Of a stretch of 64,000 nt of DNA, positions 47,046-58,878 are shown piece after piece (within the stretch, counting starts at the first letter, position 1; each line of letters begins with the position of its first letter). The stretch is taken from NCBI GenBank assembly GCA_036874045.1, contig CM072339.1, positions 9,059,501 to 9,123,500 of the forward strand, given 5' to 3'. This DNA comes from Cymodocea nodosa. Taxonomy: Eukaryota > Streptophyta > Magnoliopsida > Alismatales > Cymodoceaceae. Under the pieces are notes generated by a model. That model saw only the letters and a list, made by a program, of their open reading frames with translations, did not search any database and was not told the DNA's origin. A program made the translations under genes and the position numbers.

Positions 47046-49201
47046 TGTAACGCTTTTATGTGTTGTTAAATTAATGGCAAAAGTGCAAATTTTACATTTA
47101 TAACCGCAAGCGCACGGTGCCCATTGTAATAAGCATGTGCAAGTATGGGTCGAATCCACAAGGAGTCTGTCTTAAATAAATTTATTAAAATGATTGTTTG
47201 ATAAAACATCCACTCTATTAAATCCACAATTAAAACTCTAATTATGTGTAATCAAGTTAAAATTTACAAAAATACAATAAAGATTTCAAAAGTAGCATAA
47301 AACTTGTTAATTCCTAGAGCTAATAGCTAGAAAACTCAAGAAAATCTTAAGTCCACATTTCTAGAATCACAGAAATTAGTCCGAATTCTAACTCTTCTTC
47401 ATTCCAACCTGGACATTGTAAAATCCAGAGAAAATATTGGTTGGAAAGGTCATCGAGTTATCTTTAAAATGGAAGTGATTTCCAGGACTAATTCACTCTA
47501 GGTTGCTACCAAAGTCGGATATACAAACAGTGCGCAAAACGATTCTGAAAACTTTCCAAAAACACGTCATTGGTGTAAAAATCATAACTCAATCAAATCT
47601 TCATGAAACACCACGAAATCATTGCGCCTTGAAAGATAACTCGTTTTTCTAATAAAAAACTTTACAGGAAAACATTTCGTAACATACAAAAGCAAGACAA
47701 CATGAAGGCGTTGAGCACAATTTCTGTTGCTCGACTAGTAAAACAGAGCAGATGCTACCTTCAAAATAAAATCGAAAAACCGAAGAAATGCATTCTAAAA
47801 AATTCCAACAACACTACATACATATTGTACACTTAAATTACTTACAAAACAAGCTATAGCACTACATATAACTCAGAGAAATCAAGTCGTACAACATATA
47901 ACAAAACAGAACAAGCATTGGAATTTACAGCAAATAGGATCTACACACATTCACAAGGGTTTAGAGTTAGTTTTATGCACAACATTCACATATTCACATG
48001 AAGCAACTATATTCCATAAGATCTAATCTAAAACAACTATTTAAATTAAAGAAATAAAGATTTAACAAACATCCTAAACGTGCATACATTTATAAATTAA
48101 AAATACCTAAATACTCATACATATTTGATATGAAAATATGTTTACAAGTATGAGGATCTCTCCCTTCTCTTTTACCTTTAATTCATCCACTTCTCTTCAA
48201 GCATTTGATCCCTATTTGATGATGAACCACTTTGTACACTCCTCTACAAGGCTGTCACCACTTGCAAATCACGTCTAAAGGGGAACCACCTATGTTTGCT
48301 TTAGAGAAAATGGGTTGCACGTCCTCAATCCACTTCCAAGATATACGGATTTGTTAGCTTTCCTCTCAATTTTGATGCTTCCTATTACCTCATCTTGAAG
48401 ATCACGTCCCAAGCTCTTCCAATGCTGCACACGTGCCTCCAATACCACCGATTTCACCCGTGGAGGTCCTTCCGTATGTCGGCTTGGAGTGGAGAGAAGG
48501 AGGTCTTCTAGTATGAGCGGGAAGGCGCCTAAGCTCACCAATCTTGGGTGGAAGAGGATGGACGAAAATTGGAGTTGGAGTTCTTGCCCTTGCGTGGAGG
48601 AGAAAGAGGAGATGATCTTTCCTTTGGCCAACCATCCTCTTTTACTTTCCATTGTCATCCATCTATGGAAATATTTCAAACACCTTCCAATTTGTGGCCT
48701 CTAATTTAGGCAAGCTTTAATCATTGATTGATTGATTGGTGGATTGATTTGGAGTTTGAATTGGACGACCATGAGTTGTTGATTTCTCATGATTTAATCC
48801 AAGGATCCACGTCCTCACCTACAACAACTTAAAAGATAACATTAAATGCATATGCACATTACACATAAATTGCTACACAATTATAAAGCAAAAATGAAAT
48901 GTGCATAATATATTGCTTGCTCAATTGAGGATTATTTGATTTCATATCTTAATGATAATTCTTTTAAGATATGCATGAAATCAATATATAAATTACTTAT
49001 ATCTACACAAGGGCTAATTGACTAGGTGTTAATTTAATAAAGGATAAATTTGTGCATTGTTGACTATTTAACCAATAAAACATGCATAGTTCTAAAATAT
49101 GATTTTCATGTAATCTTTCATAAGAACATATATAATGATGACTTATAATCCTTAATATGCATGAATTAACATATATAAAATGCACAAATTGATACTTTAC
49201 A
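47046..49201 (-). repeat. LTR E, gypsy-type solo LTR, inserted in A2 RT
   Basis: TGTAACGCTTTTATG to ATACTTTACA, 2156 bases, flanked by GATAT at 47041-47045 and 49202-49206. Near the left end GTGCAAGTATGGGTCGAATCC, then ACAAGGAG, is the reverse complement of the conserved GTGGGATCGAC..ACTTGCAC segment near the right end of the G1 and G3 LTRs. This puts the LTR on the minus strand and in the Athila/Tat group (inference). No coding domain inside; the short open frames at 48290-48704 overlap on both strands and are not credible genes. Confidence 0.88.
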
Positions 49202-49777
49202 GATATATAAAAGAAGAAGTTTATGTAAAACAATCTCTAGGTTTTGAAGATTCAAAACATCCTGAGTATTTACAAGCTTAAGAAGGCACTATATGGCCTT
49301 AAACAAGCCCCTAGGTCTTGGTATGAGAGATTATCTAAATTTCTTATGGAAAAAGGGTCTTTTTATCAAGAAGGTCAAAAAAGATATATTGGTAGTTCAA
49401 ATCTATGTAGATGACATCATATTTGGAGCAACAAATGATAAATTAGTTGAGTCTTTTTCGAAAGACATGACTAATTAATTTGAAATGAGTATGATGGGTG
49501 AACTATCATTTTTCCTAGGCTTACAAATTAAGCAGTTAGATCAGGGTACTTTTATTTCACAAGAAAAATATACTCGAGATTTAATAAAGAGGTTTGGTTT
49601 AGACAACACTAAAACAAAGAATACACCAATGAGTACTATCACTAAGTTGGATAAAGATGACTCTGGAAAAACTGTAGATATAAAACAATATAGAAGTATG
49701 ATTGGTTCATTACTTTATTTAACAGCTAGCCGACCAGATATTATATTTAGTGTGTGTACTTGTGCTAGATATCAATT

Positions 49778-50981
49778 TGTAGGATCGTCTATATCACAAG
49801 AGGGGGGGTGAATTGTGTTTTTAGTAATTAAATACTAGCAAATAAAACAAGAGCACAAAACACTCGTAAATGAAATTCTATTCTTTATTTAAAAACAGAA
49901 TTTACAATATCTTTTCAGCTCAATTCCCTTCTTGAAGGTTTTGATATAGAAATGTTCGATATACAATTCAAATATAACAATAAAGCTCTCATTGAAAACT
50001 AATTTTGAATTATATAAAACTTGATCTTTCTTTGTCTTTGCTTAGCTTCTGTTTCTCTTCTTCTCCAATTGTCGAATTTCCAGACTTCTTACGTTTGCAG
50101 CTCCTTTTCTGAAATTGCTTGGAATTTCGAACTTCTTTTGATGTTGGAAAACTTTTCAGAATATGAATATTCAAACTTAACTTTTCAGTTAGGGATCCAG
50201 ATTGAATATTCAAACTTGATTTTTGAGATTGGGATCCTTTGTTGTAATGTAGCTCGTACTCTCTATTAGTAGTCGAACTCTCTCATCTTTCACATTCAAC
50301 ATGTTCATCCACTTAATCCACAATCCATAATCCATAATCCACGTACTAATCTTTTCTTTAATCCAAATTACTATCTTTTTGAGTTTCCACTTTCTCCACA
50401 ATCATTTTGAATTTACATGATCTCCAGTCGTAGATACATCGAGACTTTTATCTTCCTAGAGTCTTGTAGAATATCTTCTAAGTCTTCGATTTAGTCGAAC
50501 ACTTATCCTTTAAGTCCTGTAAAAACTCGAACACTTATCTGTAACTCTTTGAGTTTTTGCTCCTACAAAACACATGACTAAACATAGCAAACTTATATGT
50601 TCGTTAGTCATTTTATAAAACTCGAACAGTTATCTATCCATGCATATAAAAACTCGAACAGCAATCTAACTATTCAATTTTTCATTACTGAACGCACATG
50701 GAAAACATGTGACAACTTAAAACATTAAAAACACACGTGTAGATAACTTAACTATATGATTTTTAACATAAACTATTCGACAAAAACAAAATGTTAACTA
50801 TCCGAAAGTTTAACTATCGAAAATCTAACTCTTCGAAAATCTTTAACTTATCCGACATAAAAATGAAACTTTCCGATAATCTGTTAACTATTATACTTAG
50901 AGAAATATACTTAGAGAATATTATGTAGACTTATTTAAAAATGTTAATGAAGCATATATCATCAAAATTAAATACCTAACA
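49778..50981 (-). repeat. LTR of family C, probably solo
   Basis: TGTAGGATCGTCTATATCAC to AATACCTAACA, about 1204 bases; it matches LTR C at 54767-55997 in reverse. The left flank CAATT is in A2 RT; the right flank is CAATC, a near match that would be a TSD with one change. The right flank also continues a few bases (TCTAAT) as A1 does at the same point. U3 is rich in CGAACAGTTATC and TAACTATCCGA hairpin arms at about 50440-50890. Confidence 0.85.
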
Positions 50982-51862
50982 CAATCTAATTTATGTAGGG
51001 GGAGCAATTTATCATATACTGTAATGAAAGAATCTGCAAAATCTCAGGAAATTAACATTATTTAAGTACATTTCTGAACTATCAGTGAATTACAGGCTTT
51101 TTAACTCTTAAGTATCCAAATTTTCTGTTGTTTCGGAAAGTTATATTGTATGTACCAGACAGTTATGTTTTTAAACGATTAGAGAGTATCATATTATTTC
51201 CTAATGTACACGTGTTGACACCTTAATGTATGACTTAAGTGAATGTTCGATAAGTTATCTGGTAACTCTCTGAAATGCATCTAAGCATCAGATAGTTAGG
51301 TTTGTAAGTATCTGAAATATCTGAACTCCTTAAGTTAGAATTATGCATGTGTTGAATTTAATTGCTTTATTCTGTCTCATGTTGAAACTCGAACAGTTAT
51401 GCTTAAGTCTTTGACTTTTTTGCATATCCATCTGAAAAACTCGAACAGTTAACTTAATATTACCATTTTTTTTAAAAGACTTAAAATCTGACAATAACTA
51501 TTTTAGTTTATCATATAGTTATGTGCTTTACTACTCTCAAAACTCGAATAGTTATCATAAGTCTTCGAGTTTTCTCATTTTTACTTAGCCAATAATTATT
51601 TTCTTTACATGAACAGTTATGTTAAGTATTCTGCTTTTGTCGGTATTAAAACTCGTACAGTTATTGTAAGCATTCGAGTTATTTATCAGTAACAAATCTT
51701 ATATTTATGATTTCAATGATTGAATCCGTTTATCCGTTTATAAACTTCAAGAGTTATAAATGTTTTACTGACAACTTTTCGTGTTTCTACCTTGGTAAAA
51801 CCCTAGTTTCACAATCTTTACTTCTACTAAGTTCTATAGTGAACAGGGAAGATTAATCGACA
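50982..51862 (+). promoter_or_regulatory. Hairpin-rich leader upstream of ORF3 in element C, including gypsy-LTR-like sequence
   Basis: About 51003-51368 resembles the left part of the G3 LTR (60766-61128), including TACATTTCTGAACTATC and hairpins. From 51368 onward the arms change to AACTCGAACAGTTA..TCGAGTTTT as in LTR C. AAAACCCTAG lies near 51798, about 65 bases before the ORF3 start. Mixed origin: it is not clear whether this is an LTR fragment or part of the element's own leader. Confidence 0.55.
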
Positions 51863-54460
51863 ATGTCAAGACGTGGACGAGGACGTGGTAGAATGACAAA
51901 AGTGCAAAAAAGAGAGATGAAACTTCAGAAGATAGAAAGTGAGATCAAAGACATTTACACAAGGTATACTTTTTCTAATGAAATACTATATGAAATTAGA
52001 AAAGCTATTCAAGACGAGAATAATTTCTCTTGGAAATTTATTCGAAATTATGCTAAAACAAAGTTTAGACTAAAACAGATTGAACTTTCTACATTACAAC
52101 TATGGAAACGAACTTTACAACCTAACCCTACGGTTGTTACAAGTTCTGGACATATACTTGAAAAATTGGTAAAGTCTATCACTTATTATGGAAAGAAATG
52201 GGGACTAATGATAGAAAATGCCAATAGGGAATTAGAGTCTTTGTATTCCCAACATTATTTTCCCCTAGCTTTTTTAGATGACATTCAACAATTTATTAAT
52301 GAATAGAAAACTGCCATTTGGAAAATGGGCCTTCATAGTGAAGGACAAAAAGTTTATCAACTAAAAATGGTAGAGGTTGAGAGCTTAAAACTCTATATTC
52401 CATTATTACCACCTAGGCATCATGGTGAAGGACCATCAAGACCATAGGTGCCTTTAATAGGAGAAATTAAGAAAACTTTAGAACCTCCTGAATAACCAGA
52501 AACACTGTAGACATATAGTTGGAAAAAGAAGAAGAAGTTAGAATATTTTGGACTGATTGCAGGTGTACAAGGCATATTGCAGCAAAGAGAAGAATCATTG
52601 AAAAATGGAAAACTCTGTTCCATTGCATAAGCTGGACATGATTTTGTTTCAGGAATCCCAGCAGATGTGACAAATATCGGATTAAAAGCATACACTCTAA
52701 GGTATTGTGTCACATTAGTACATAATGTTTCTTTTAATACAATGGACAGTTTTTCACATCATGCTACAAGCCAACATTCTTTTCCTACGGAAAGAGAACA
52801 TGTAGGAAATTTTGATGATATATATACAGATGATATCAATCTTGATGATATTTTTGATGACATAGACCCTAAGTCTATGAATTTTAATGATATTTCATCT
52901 GAAGAGGAATGCACAGCTATTCTTCCTCTTACTATTTCTCGGATAGAGATTTTTGAGTTTTGGTATAGTTGCTTATACTACAATTTATACATGTGGTTAT
53001 GTCTATTACAATATACAATATATTTGTTGATAAATGTATATAATCAACAAATTACACAGTTACAAATAGAATATAACACTGCAAATGTCTCAATTATAGA
53101 AATTTCAGAGATACAGGATGATTCTATTACACAGACCGATATAGAACATTCTTTCATACAGAGACAACTGTTATATAGACCAATTATCAACATAAATGTT
53201 GCTGATAGATAGAATAATACAGAGACTATTGATACTGATATATTTCAAGAAGTACAAACAGAGGAAATTCAACAGATTATTGATACGACAATAACAGATA
53301 TTTCAGACATTTATACTAGCTTTGATAGAAATTCCACTAGTTTTGAAAGATCTGAAAATATAGATGCTGCTGATAATGTTGAAACAAGTCCCAAATTAGA
53401 ACATCATGATAGGAAAATACTTAATCCTAAATAGAATTTAGACGAAAATACATTATTATGGTTCAGAAATAGTTCCTGTTATGAAAAATTTCAGACATAT
53501 AAAACTTTTACAGTTTTATATTCAAGACCAGTTAAGTTTGAAATGATGGCACATATACGAGAAATGTTTGAATTTCAAGGCTTGTTGACTCTACTTCCAC
53601 AACAGTCAGCCATCTAGTTATACCAAAAATTATAAGTTATTTTTACTCAAACTTAACAGTGGAATAAGGTATTCCTGTTTCCAATATACAAGACTACGAT
53701 ATATATTTAACTCTAGAATTACTTTATCAAGTACTTGGTCTGAAAAATGGAGTTAAATTATCAGAAAGAAAACAGGTTTATCAGTTGGGATGGGACATTA
53801 AAAGTTTAGACAAAGATCCGACTGCCAACAATCCAATGAGATTACTAAATGATTTAAATGGCCAAGCACATTTTATTGCAAAAATACTGCATACTTCACT
53901 CTTTTAGAGGTTTGGTTATGGTGCAGAAATTGGCAGATGCAGTCTTTATGCTACATATGCATTAATTAACCATATGCAAGTGAACTGGTATGATATTTTC
54001 GTTTCTCATATCTTAAACTTGTAGAGTAAATTATTTTATGGTGATACACTTTTGAGAATTGTGGCAAGTCAAACAGATATTACACCTTGACCATAGAAAA
54101 GATTAAAATCAAGATCTTTCTCTGCAAAGGAACTACAAAAATACTAGGAAGCAGATGCACCTGTAATTCGACAGCAACAACAACAACAGGATTGGCAAAA
54201 TTAGTCACAACAGCAACAATCGACACAGTTTTTAGAACAACAGCAACATACAAATACAAATATAGGTATAAATACTGATACTCATACAGATTTACATACA
54301 GACATAAATATTGAATTTTTACAGCAACTGTCACAAGTTTCACATTTTGATTTAGATCAAGCAATAATTGATTAGATCAATAGAGTAAGTATAGAAATTG
54401 CAAGGAAAATTTCAAATACTCTGATCAATCTTTTTCGAAGACAAAGAGGCTTGTGATTAT
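51863..54460 (+). pseudogene. ORF3 of copia element C
   Basis: Starts MSRRGRGRGRMTKVQKREMK, a basic entry, then a helical region to about 52310. An acidic segment (FDDIYTDDINLDDIFDDID) is followed by a hydrophobic run FWYSCLYYNLYMWLCLLQY near 52950-53030. The conserved core at about 53460-54080 has TVLYSRPVKFEMMAHIREMF, LLYQVLGLKN, GQAHFIAKILHTSLF, RCSLYATYALINHMQVNWYD and SKLFYGDTLLRIVASQ. A Gln-rich tail (54160-54250) precedes the end near 54460. This is the same family as ORF3 of D, G1 and G2. The position directly before the purine tract and LTR is the env-like position in Sireviruses. About ten breaks. Confidence 0.65.
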
Positions 54461-54766
54461 ACAAATTATGTATTGCATGTTAATTTATTGTAATTTGTTA
54501 CCAAAACTTACTTGTGTAATCTTTGTAAACTATTTACTGCATTTAATGATCATATACTTGTTTTTACCAATTTATGTTTAAAACAGTTTTATTTAAACAG
54601 TTTATTCTTATTCATGATAGTTATGCATGTTTAAAAATATCTTTTTGAACGATACATACTTAGCAAGTTTTTCTTCCTTACATATTATTTACTTTTTTAT
54701 AATGCCAAAAATGGGGAGAAGATTATTTGACTTATTAGGTTTTGACATCATCAAAAAGGGGGAGAT
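54461..54766 (+). other. 3' noncoding region and purine tract of element C
   Basis: AT-rich; ends GACATCATCAAAAAGGGGGAGAT-type sequence at about 54743-54766 directly before the LTR. A second tract ATGGGGAGAAG lies at about 54709-54720. No gene. Confidence 0.8.
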
Positions 54767-55997
54767 TGTTAGGAATTTTTTTTGATGATGAATGCTTTAT
54801 TAAAGTTTTTAAATAAGTCTAATAATATTTTCTAAATATAATAGTCACGTAATTAAATGTTGACAAGTTATCGGAAAGTTTCATTTAAAATTTCGAATAG
54901 TTACAGTTTTCGAATAGTTAAAGTTTTTGAATAGTTAGCATTTCACAGTTAAACTTTCGAATAGTTAACATTTTGATTTAGTCAAAGAGTTATGTTAAAA
55001 ACTCATCTAGTTAAGTTATCTACACGTGTGTTTTTAATGTTTTAAGTTATCATGTGTTTTCCATGTGTGTTTGGTAATGAAAATCGAAGAGTTAGATAAC
55101 TATTCGAGTTTTTATATGCATGGATAGATAACTGTTTGAGTTTTATAAAATGACTAATGAATAGATAAGTTTTCTATGTTTAGTCACATGTTTTGCAGGT
55201 GCAAAAACTCAAAGAGTTACAAATAAGTGTTCGAGTTTTTACAATACTTAAAGGATAAGTGTTCGACTAAAACGAAGACTTAGAAGATATTTCACAAAAC
55301 TCCCGGAAGATAAAGTTTCAGTGAATCTACTACGAGTGGAGATCATGGAAATTCAAAATGATAGTGGAGAAAGTGGAAATTCAAAAAGATAGTAATTTGG
55401 ATTAAAGAAAAAATTAGTACGTGGATTATGGATTGTAGATTAAGTGGATGAACATGCTAAACATGAAGACATAGTTCGACTACAAATAGAGAGTACGAGC
55501 TACATTACATCAAATGATCCCAATTTCAAACACCAAGTCTGAATATTCAATTTAGATCCCTAACTGAAAAGTTAAGTTTGAATATTCATATTCAAAAAAA
55601 TTCTCCAACATCAGAAGAAGTTCAAAATTTCAAGCAATTTTAGAAAAAGAGCTGCAAACGAAAGAAGTCTAGAAATTCGACAACTAGAGAAGAAGAGATA
55701 CAAAAGCTGAGCAAAAAGAAGGAAAGGAGCTATGTGCATAAAGATTAGGTTTTATACAATTCGAAATTAATTTTGAATAAGGACTTCATTTTCTATCTGA
55801 ATTGTATATCAGACATTACTGTATCAAAACTGTCAAGAAGGGAATTGAGCTGAAAAGATATTGTAAATTCTATCTTTAAAGTTTATAAAGAATAGAATTT
55901 TATTTACGAGTGTTTTTGTGCTCTTGTTTTATCCGCTGGTAATTTTAATTACTAAAGACACAATTCACCCCCCCTCTTGTGATACAATGATCCTACA
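54767..55997 (+). repeat. 3' LTR of element C
   Basis: 1231 bases, TGTTAGGAATTTTTT to GATCCTACA. Hairpin arms TCGAATAGTTA and TAACTATTCGAG at 54880-55260, one ACACGTGT box near 55021, and CACAATTCACCCCCCCTC at the end as in LTR D. A CTACAAATAGAGAG string near 55481 may be the TATA region. Confidence 0.92.
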
Positions 55998-56239
55998 ATG
56001 TTATTTACTAGTTACCAACACTTTTGAAAGAAAAGGAAATTCGTTGGGGAACTAGAAGGAGAAGCAGCTGATTCAACTTCATCTGTTAACAACTATTTAC
56101 TGAATATAAAGCTTCAGTCTGGTATGTAATTAATCTTCTGCTATTTTACTTTATGTTAAGAGTTTATGAGCACATGGATTCGTTCTCCTAGCACTAAATG
56201 ATTAGTAAGAACACCTACATAGGATTATTCAATATAGAG

Positions 56240-57514
56240 ACGTACTGAAAAATTTTCTGAATTGGACTTTAATGAAATCCTTAGGGGTGTAACTAACATT
56301 TCTTTAAAAGAGAATGAAGATATGGCTGCTCTAGTAGAAAAACCATTAGGGGAAATTCTGTATCCTGAATTAGTTAATGAACCTACATGTATTCGATTGC
56401 CAAACTTTGAGGGAGATAGGTTTGAATTGAAATCTAATTATATTAGTCAATTGCCACATTTTCATGGATTAGAAAGAGAGGATGCCTATTATTTCCTTAG
56501 AGAATTTAACGAAGTTTGTCAAATGATGAAATGCCGAACATGAGTATAGATGCTATTAAACTTAGATATATCCCTTTTGTTTTAAAAGACACAGCTAAGA
56601 GATGGTTATATACTCTATCGCTTGATTCAATTTTTGCATGGACTGAATTTTACTCTGTTTTTCTAGAAAAATATTATCCAGCACATCAAACAATTAAAAA
56701 GAAAAGGGAAATATTAATGTGTAGCCAAAAATAGGGAGAATCATTCTAGAAATATTTTGAAAGATTTAAAGATTTACTGACTCAATGTCCACATCATGCA
56801 ATGAGTAAAGCATAATTAATAGGTATAATTTACGAATGCATATATGTTTCAACGAAATCTTTATTAGAATCTACTTGTTAGAATGGATTTTTAAAACTAT
56901 GTAGTGAAGAAGCATGGGCATATTTAGAAAACTTTGCAAAAAGAACTACATAGTGGGAAAACTCGGCTGAGGCTATTACAGATAAAAGAATATTACCAAG
57001 GGGAATGCATGAAATAGATTCAAGCACTATGCTTGAAGTTAAATTAACTAAATTAACAAAGAAAATAGAAGAGTTATCATTAAATCAAAAGCTAGCAGAA
57101 AAGAATGCAAACGTTAATGATTTAAATATTATTTATGCTAGAAACCAGAAAGATAACTTTGGAAATTCTTATAACCCTAATTGGAGAAATCACTCGAATT
57201 TATCTTGGAGAAACAACAATTTCCAAGGAGGAGAAAATATAAATGACAAAAATATAAGTTATGAAGCTTTAATTGAACAAGGATCTAGAATAGAGAAATT
57301 AGAAAAGATAATCCAACAATTAAACAATCGTCTAGATCTTGTATTTGGAAATGCTGCAATTCAAAATCAAAATATGAATAGAAATATACCCCCTAGACAA
57401 AAGGAATCAATAGAAGTTAGACCTACGGGAGGATTGCCAATGCAAGCAGTACCTAACCCTGTCAACAGAACTGTTAATGAAATTGATACCTCTTATGGGA
57501 GGGAAGCTAAATGA
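56240..57514 (+). pseudogene. gag remnant of G3 (Retrotrans_gag type)
   Basis: Capsid region: LPHFHGLEREDAYYFLREFN, AIKLRYIPFVLKDTAKRWLY, FAWTEFYSVFLEKYYPAHQT. This is the Athila/Tat-type gag pattern (F-HGL-DA--FL-EF, then FPFSLKD-AK-WLY, then FLEKYFPA). The C-terminal region to 57514 is Asn-rich, with NPNWRNHSNLSWRNN near 57175 and a coiled-coil stretch SRIEKLEKIIQQLNNRLD. About five breaks. No zinc knuckle is seen in this copy. Confidence 0.85.
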
Positions 57515-57739
57515 AGTAGTAGAACTAAAGTAACTATGCATATTATAGTAATTATAAAAAAATATATATAAAAAGAAAAAAATGTAAGTTTAATTGTAGT
57601 TAGTAGCATTGTAGAGTTATTACTTAACTCAACAAACTTAGTCCGTTGAGTTATGACCTAACTCCACAAGGGTGTGTAAGTAGCTATGTTAATTTTGTCT
57701 CTATTAAATTTTTGTTTATGTTATACAGAATCACAATAG
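57515..57739 (+). other. Short spacer between gag and F-box cargo in G3
   Basis: A/T-rich with one class-2 hairpin, GTCCGTTGAGTTATGACCTA then ACTCCACAAG (57640-57670). No coding signal. TTTGTTTATGTTATACAG just before the F-box start would fit a splice acceptor (pyrimidine-rich, CAG), which is only a suggestion. Confidence 0.5.
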
Positions 57740-58878
57740 ATGGAATTGATGAAATTTCCACTAGATGCATTGAGGGAAGTACTAAGTAACCTATCAACTA
57801 AAGATCTATGCAGATTATGTTGTGTATCAAAGGAAATCAAAGACTGTGTCTGAGAAAAATATTTTCATGGACTATAAGCTGCAAAAATGACTAAGATTAG
57901 AGATGGATTTTTATGGAAGTCATTTAATCATAGTTCAATCTGCTATGAATATCTGAATATGGAAGAAACTAATGGAATTCCACCCAATACATTAGAAGGA
58001 ATAGATCATATTATGGGGATGGAGGAATGATTAATTATATACAGAACCAAACAAAGGTATGCAATTCTGTTACCTGACATTTTGATTAGAAATCCTATCA
58101 CAAGAGAAGAATGGAATATAGGAATGCCTAATAGATTTGAAGTACCAACTGAAAATTGTGGGTTAGCTTTAATATTTTCTGATAAAAATTTGACCATTCC
58201 TAAAAAATTATATTACTAGAGACCAATTGGAAATTAGGATGAAGATTTATTCTTAAGTGTGTATAATTTTCTGAATAGATCTTGGATTGAAAATACTATG
58301 ATATATCTAAGATAGAAAGCATTAATTAACAGCATGCATGTCTTACTTGATGGATATATATATCTAGTCACAGATATATCAGTTGCATTTAGATCTAATT
58401 TATACATAGTAAGCATAGATAGTTATGATGATGATTTTTAGAAATATTACCTATATTGAGTGATATAGCTAAACCACCATCTACAGAATATGATAAAATT
58501 CAATTAGGAATGTGGTATAATGAATATGATGATCCTACTTTATGTCTGATAAGATGGTGAGATGAATTGAGGAAATTTCAAATATGGATTATGAAAGACC
58601 TAAATGAATGGAAGTGGGAAGAGGAATATATTGAAATAGATGTAGAAATAGAAATAGCTACATTATCTTGGAACAGAAGAGGATCCCTTTCTACATTTCA
58701 TTTCATTAATGGTAATACACTTATATTTAGTATTGATAACATATTACAAGTTTACAAGTTAAAAAGGAAAATGGACTGCATTAAAACAGAATTAATAGCA
58801 AGAAGAATTATGCCTAAAAAGTTTGCATGGACTGATACGTTTATTCCATTTGTTACTACTTTTCAATCATGTTCTTAA
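57740..58878 (+). pseudogene. Captured F-box protein gene in G3
   Basis: The N-terminus MELMKFPLDALREVLSNLST followed by KDLCRLCCVSKEIKDCV is a clear F-box (L-P-D-L--ILS-L--KDL-R---V-K), the SKP1-binding motif of SCF ubiquitin ligases. The C-terminal region has NPITREEWNIGMPNRFEVPT, an NP-T-E signature of plant F-box-associated domains, and ends MPKKFAWTDTFIPFVTTFQS. No intron is evident over the length, suggesting capture through RNA (inference). It is broken about eight times and is not a working gene. A related partial copy is in G1 at 31226-32028. Confidence 0.82.

Larger units (their letters stand above)
41702..49777 (+). mobile_element. LTR retrotransposon A2, Ty1/copia, broken, with nested LTRs
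   Basis: Copia internal region: gag, protease, integrase and RT, interrupted by a solo D-type LTR (44066-45819) and LTR E (47046-49201), both with clean 5-base target duplications, and adjoined at the right by a minus-strand C-type LTR (49778-50981). It is a close relative of A1. It must be older than all three insertions. More than ten breaks besides the insertions. Confidence 0.9.
43351..49777 (+). pseudogene. pol remnant of A2 (protease, integrase, RT), split by nested LTRs
   Basis: Protease at about 43378-43420 (WIMDSGASSHMTR). GAG-pre-integrase at about 43765-43910 (LWHRRLRHLNLKLLQKLS, CDACQLGKLHKTS). Integrase at about 43940-44065 and 45820-46190 (LVHMDLFRPTRTTSLGG, KLRSDHGTEFDNDQ). 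RT at about 46700-47045 and 49202-49777 ([18 protein letters not shown] near 49400). The TSDs TCTAG and GATAT are bases of this gene. Roughly ten breaks apart from the insertions. Confidence 0.88.

Noticed and set aside
48290-48704. Three overlapping frames in LTR E that look moderately protein-like
   Set aside because: They occur on both strands over the same bases inside a TSD-flanked LTR. No domain is recognisable and frame choice is arbitrary.
54080-54364. Overlapping plus and minus frames at the end of ORF3 in element C
   Set aside because: Low-complexity CAA-rich coding sequence opens shadow frames on the other strand and in other phases. Only the ORF3 frame has homologues.
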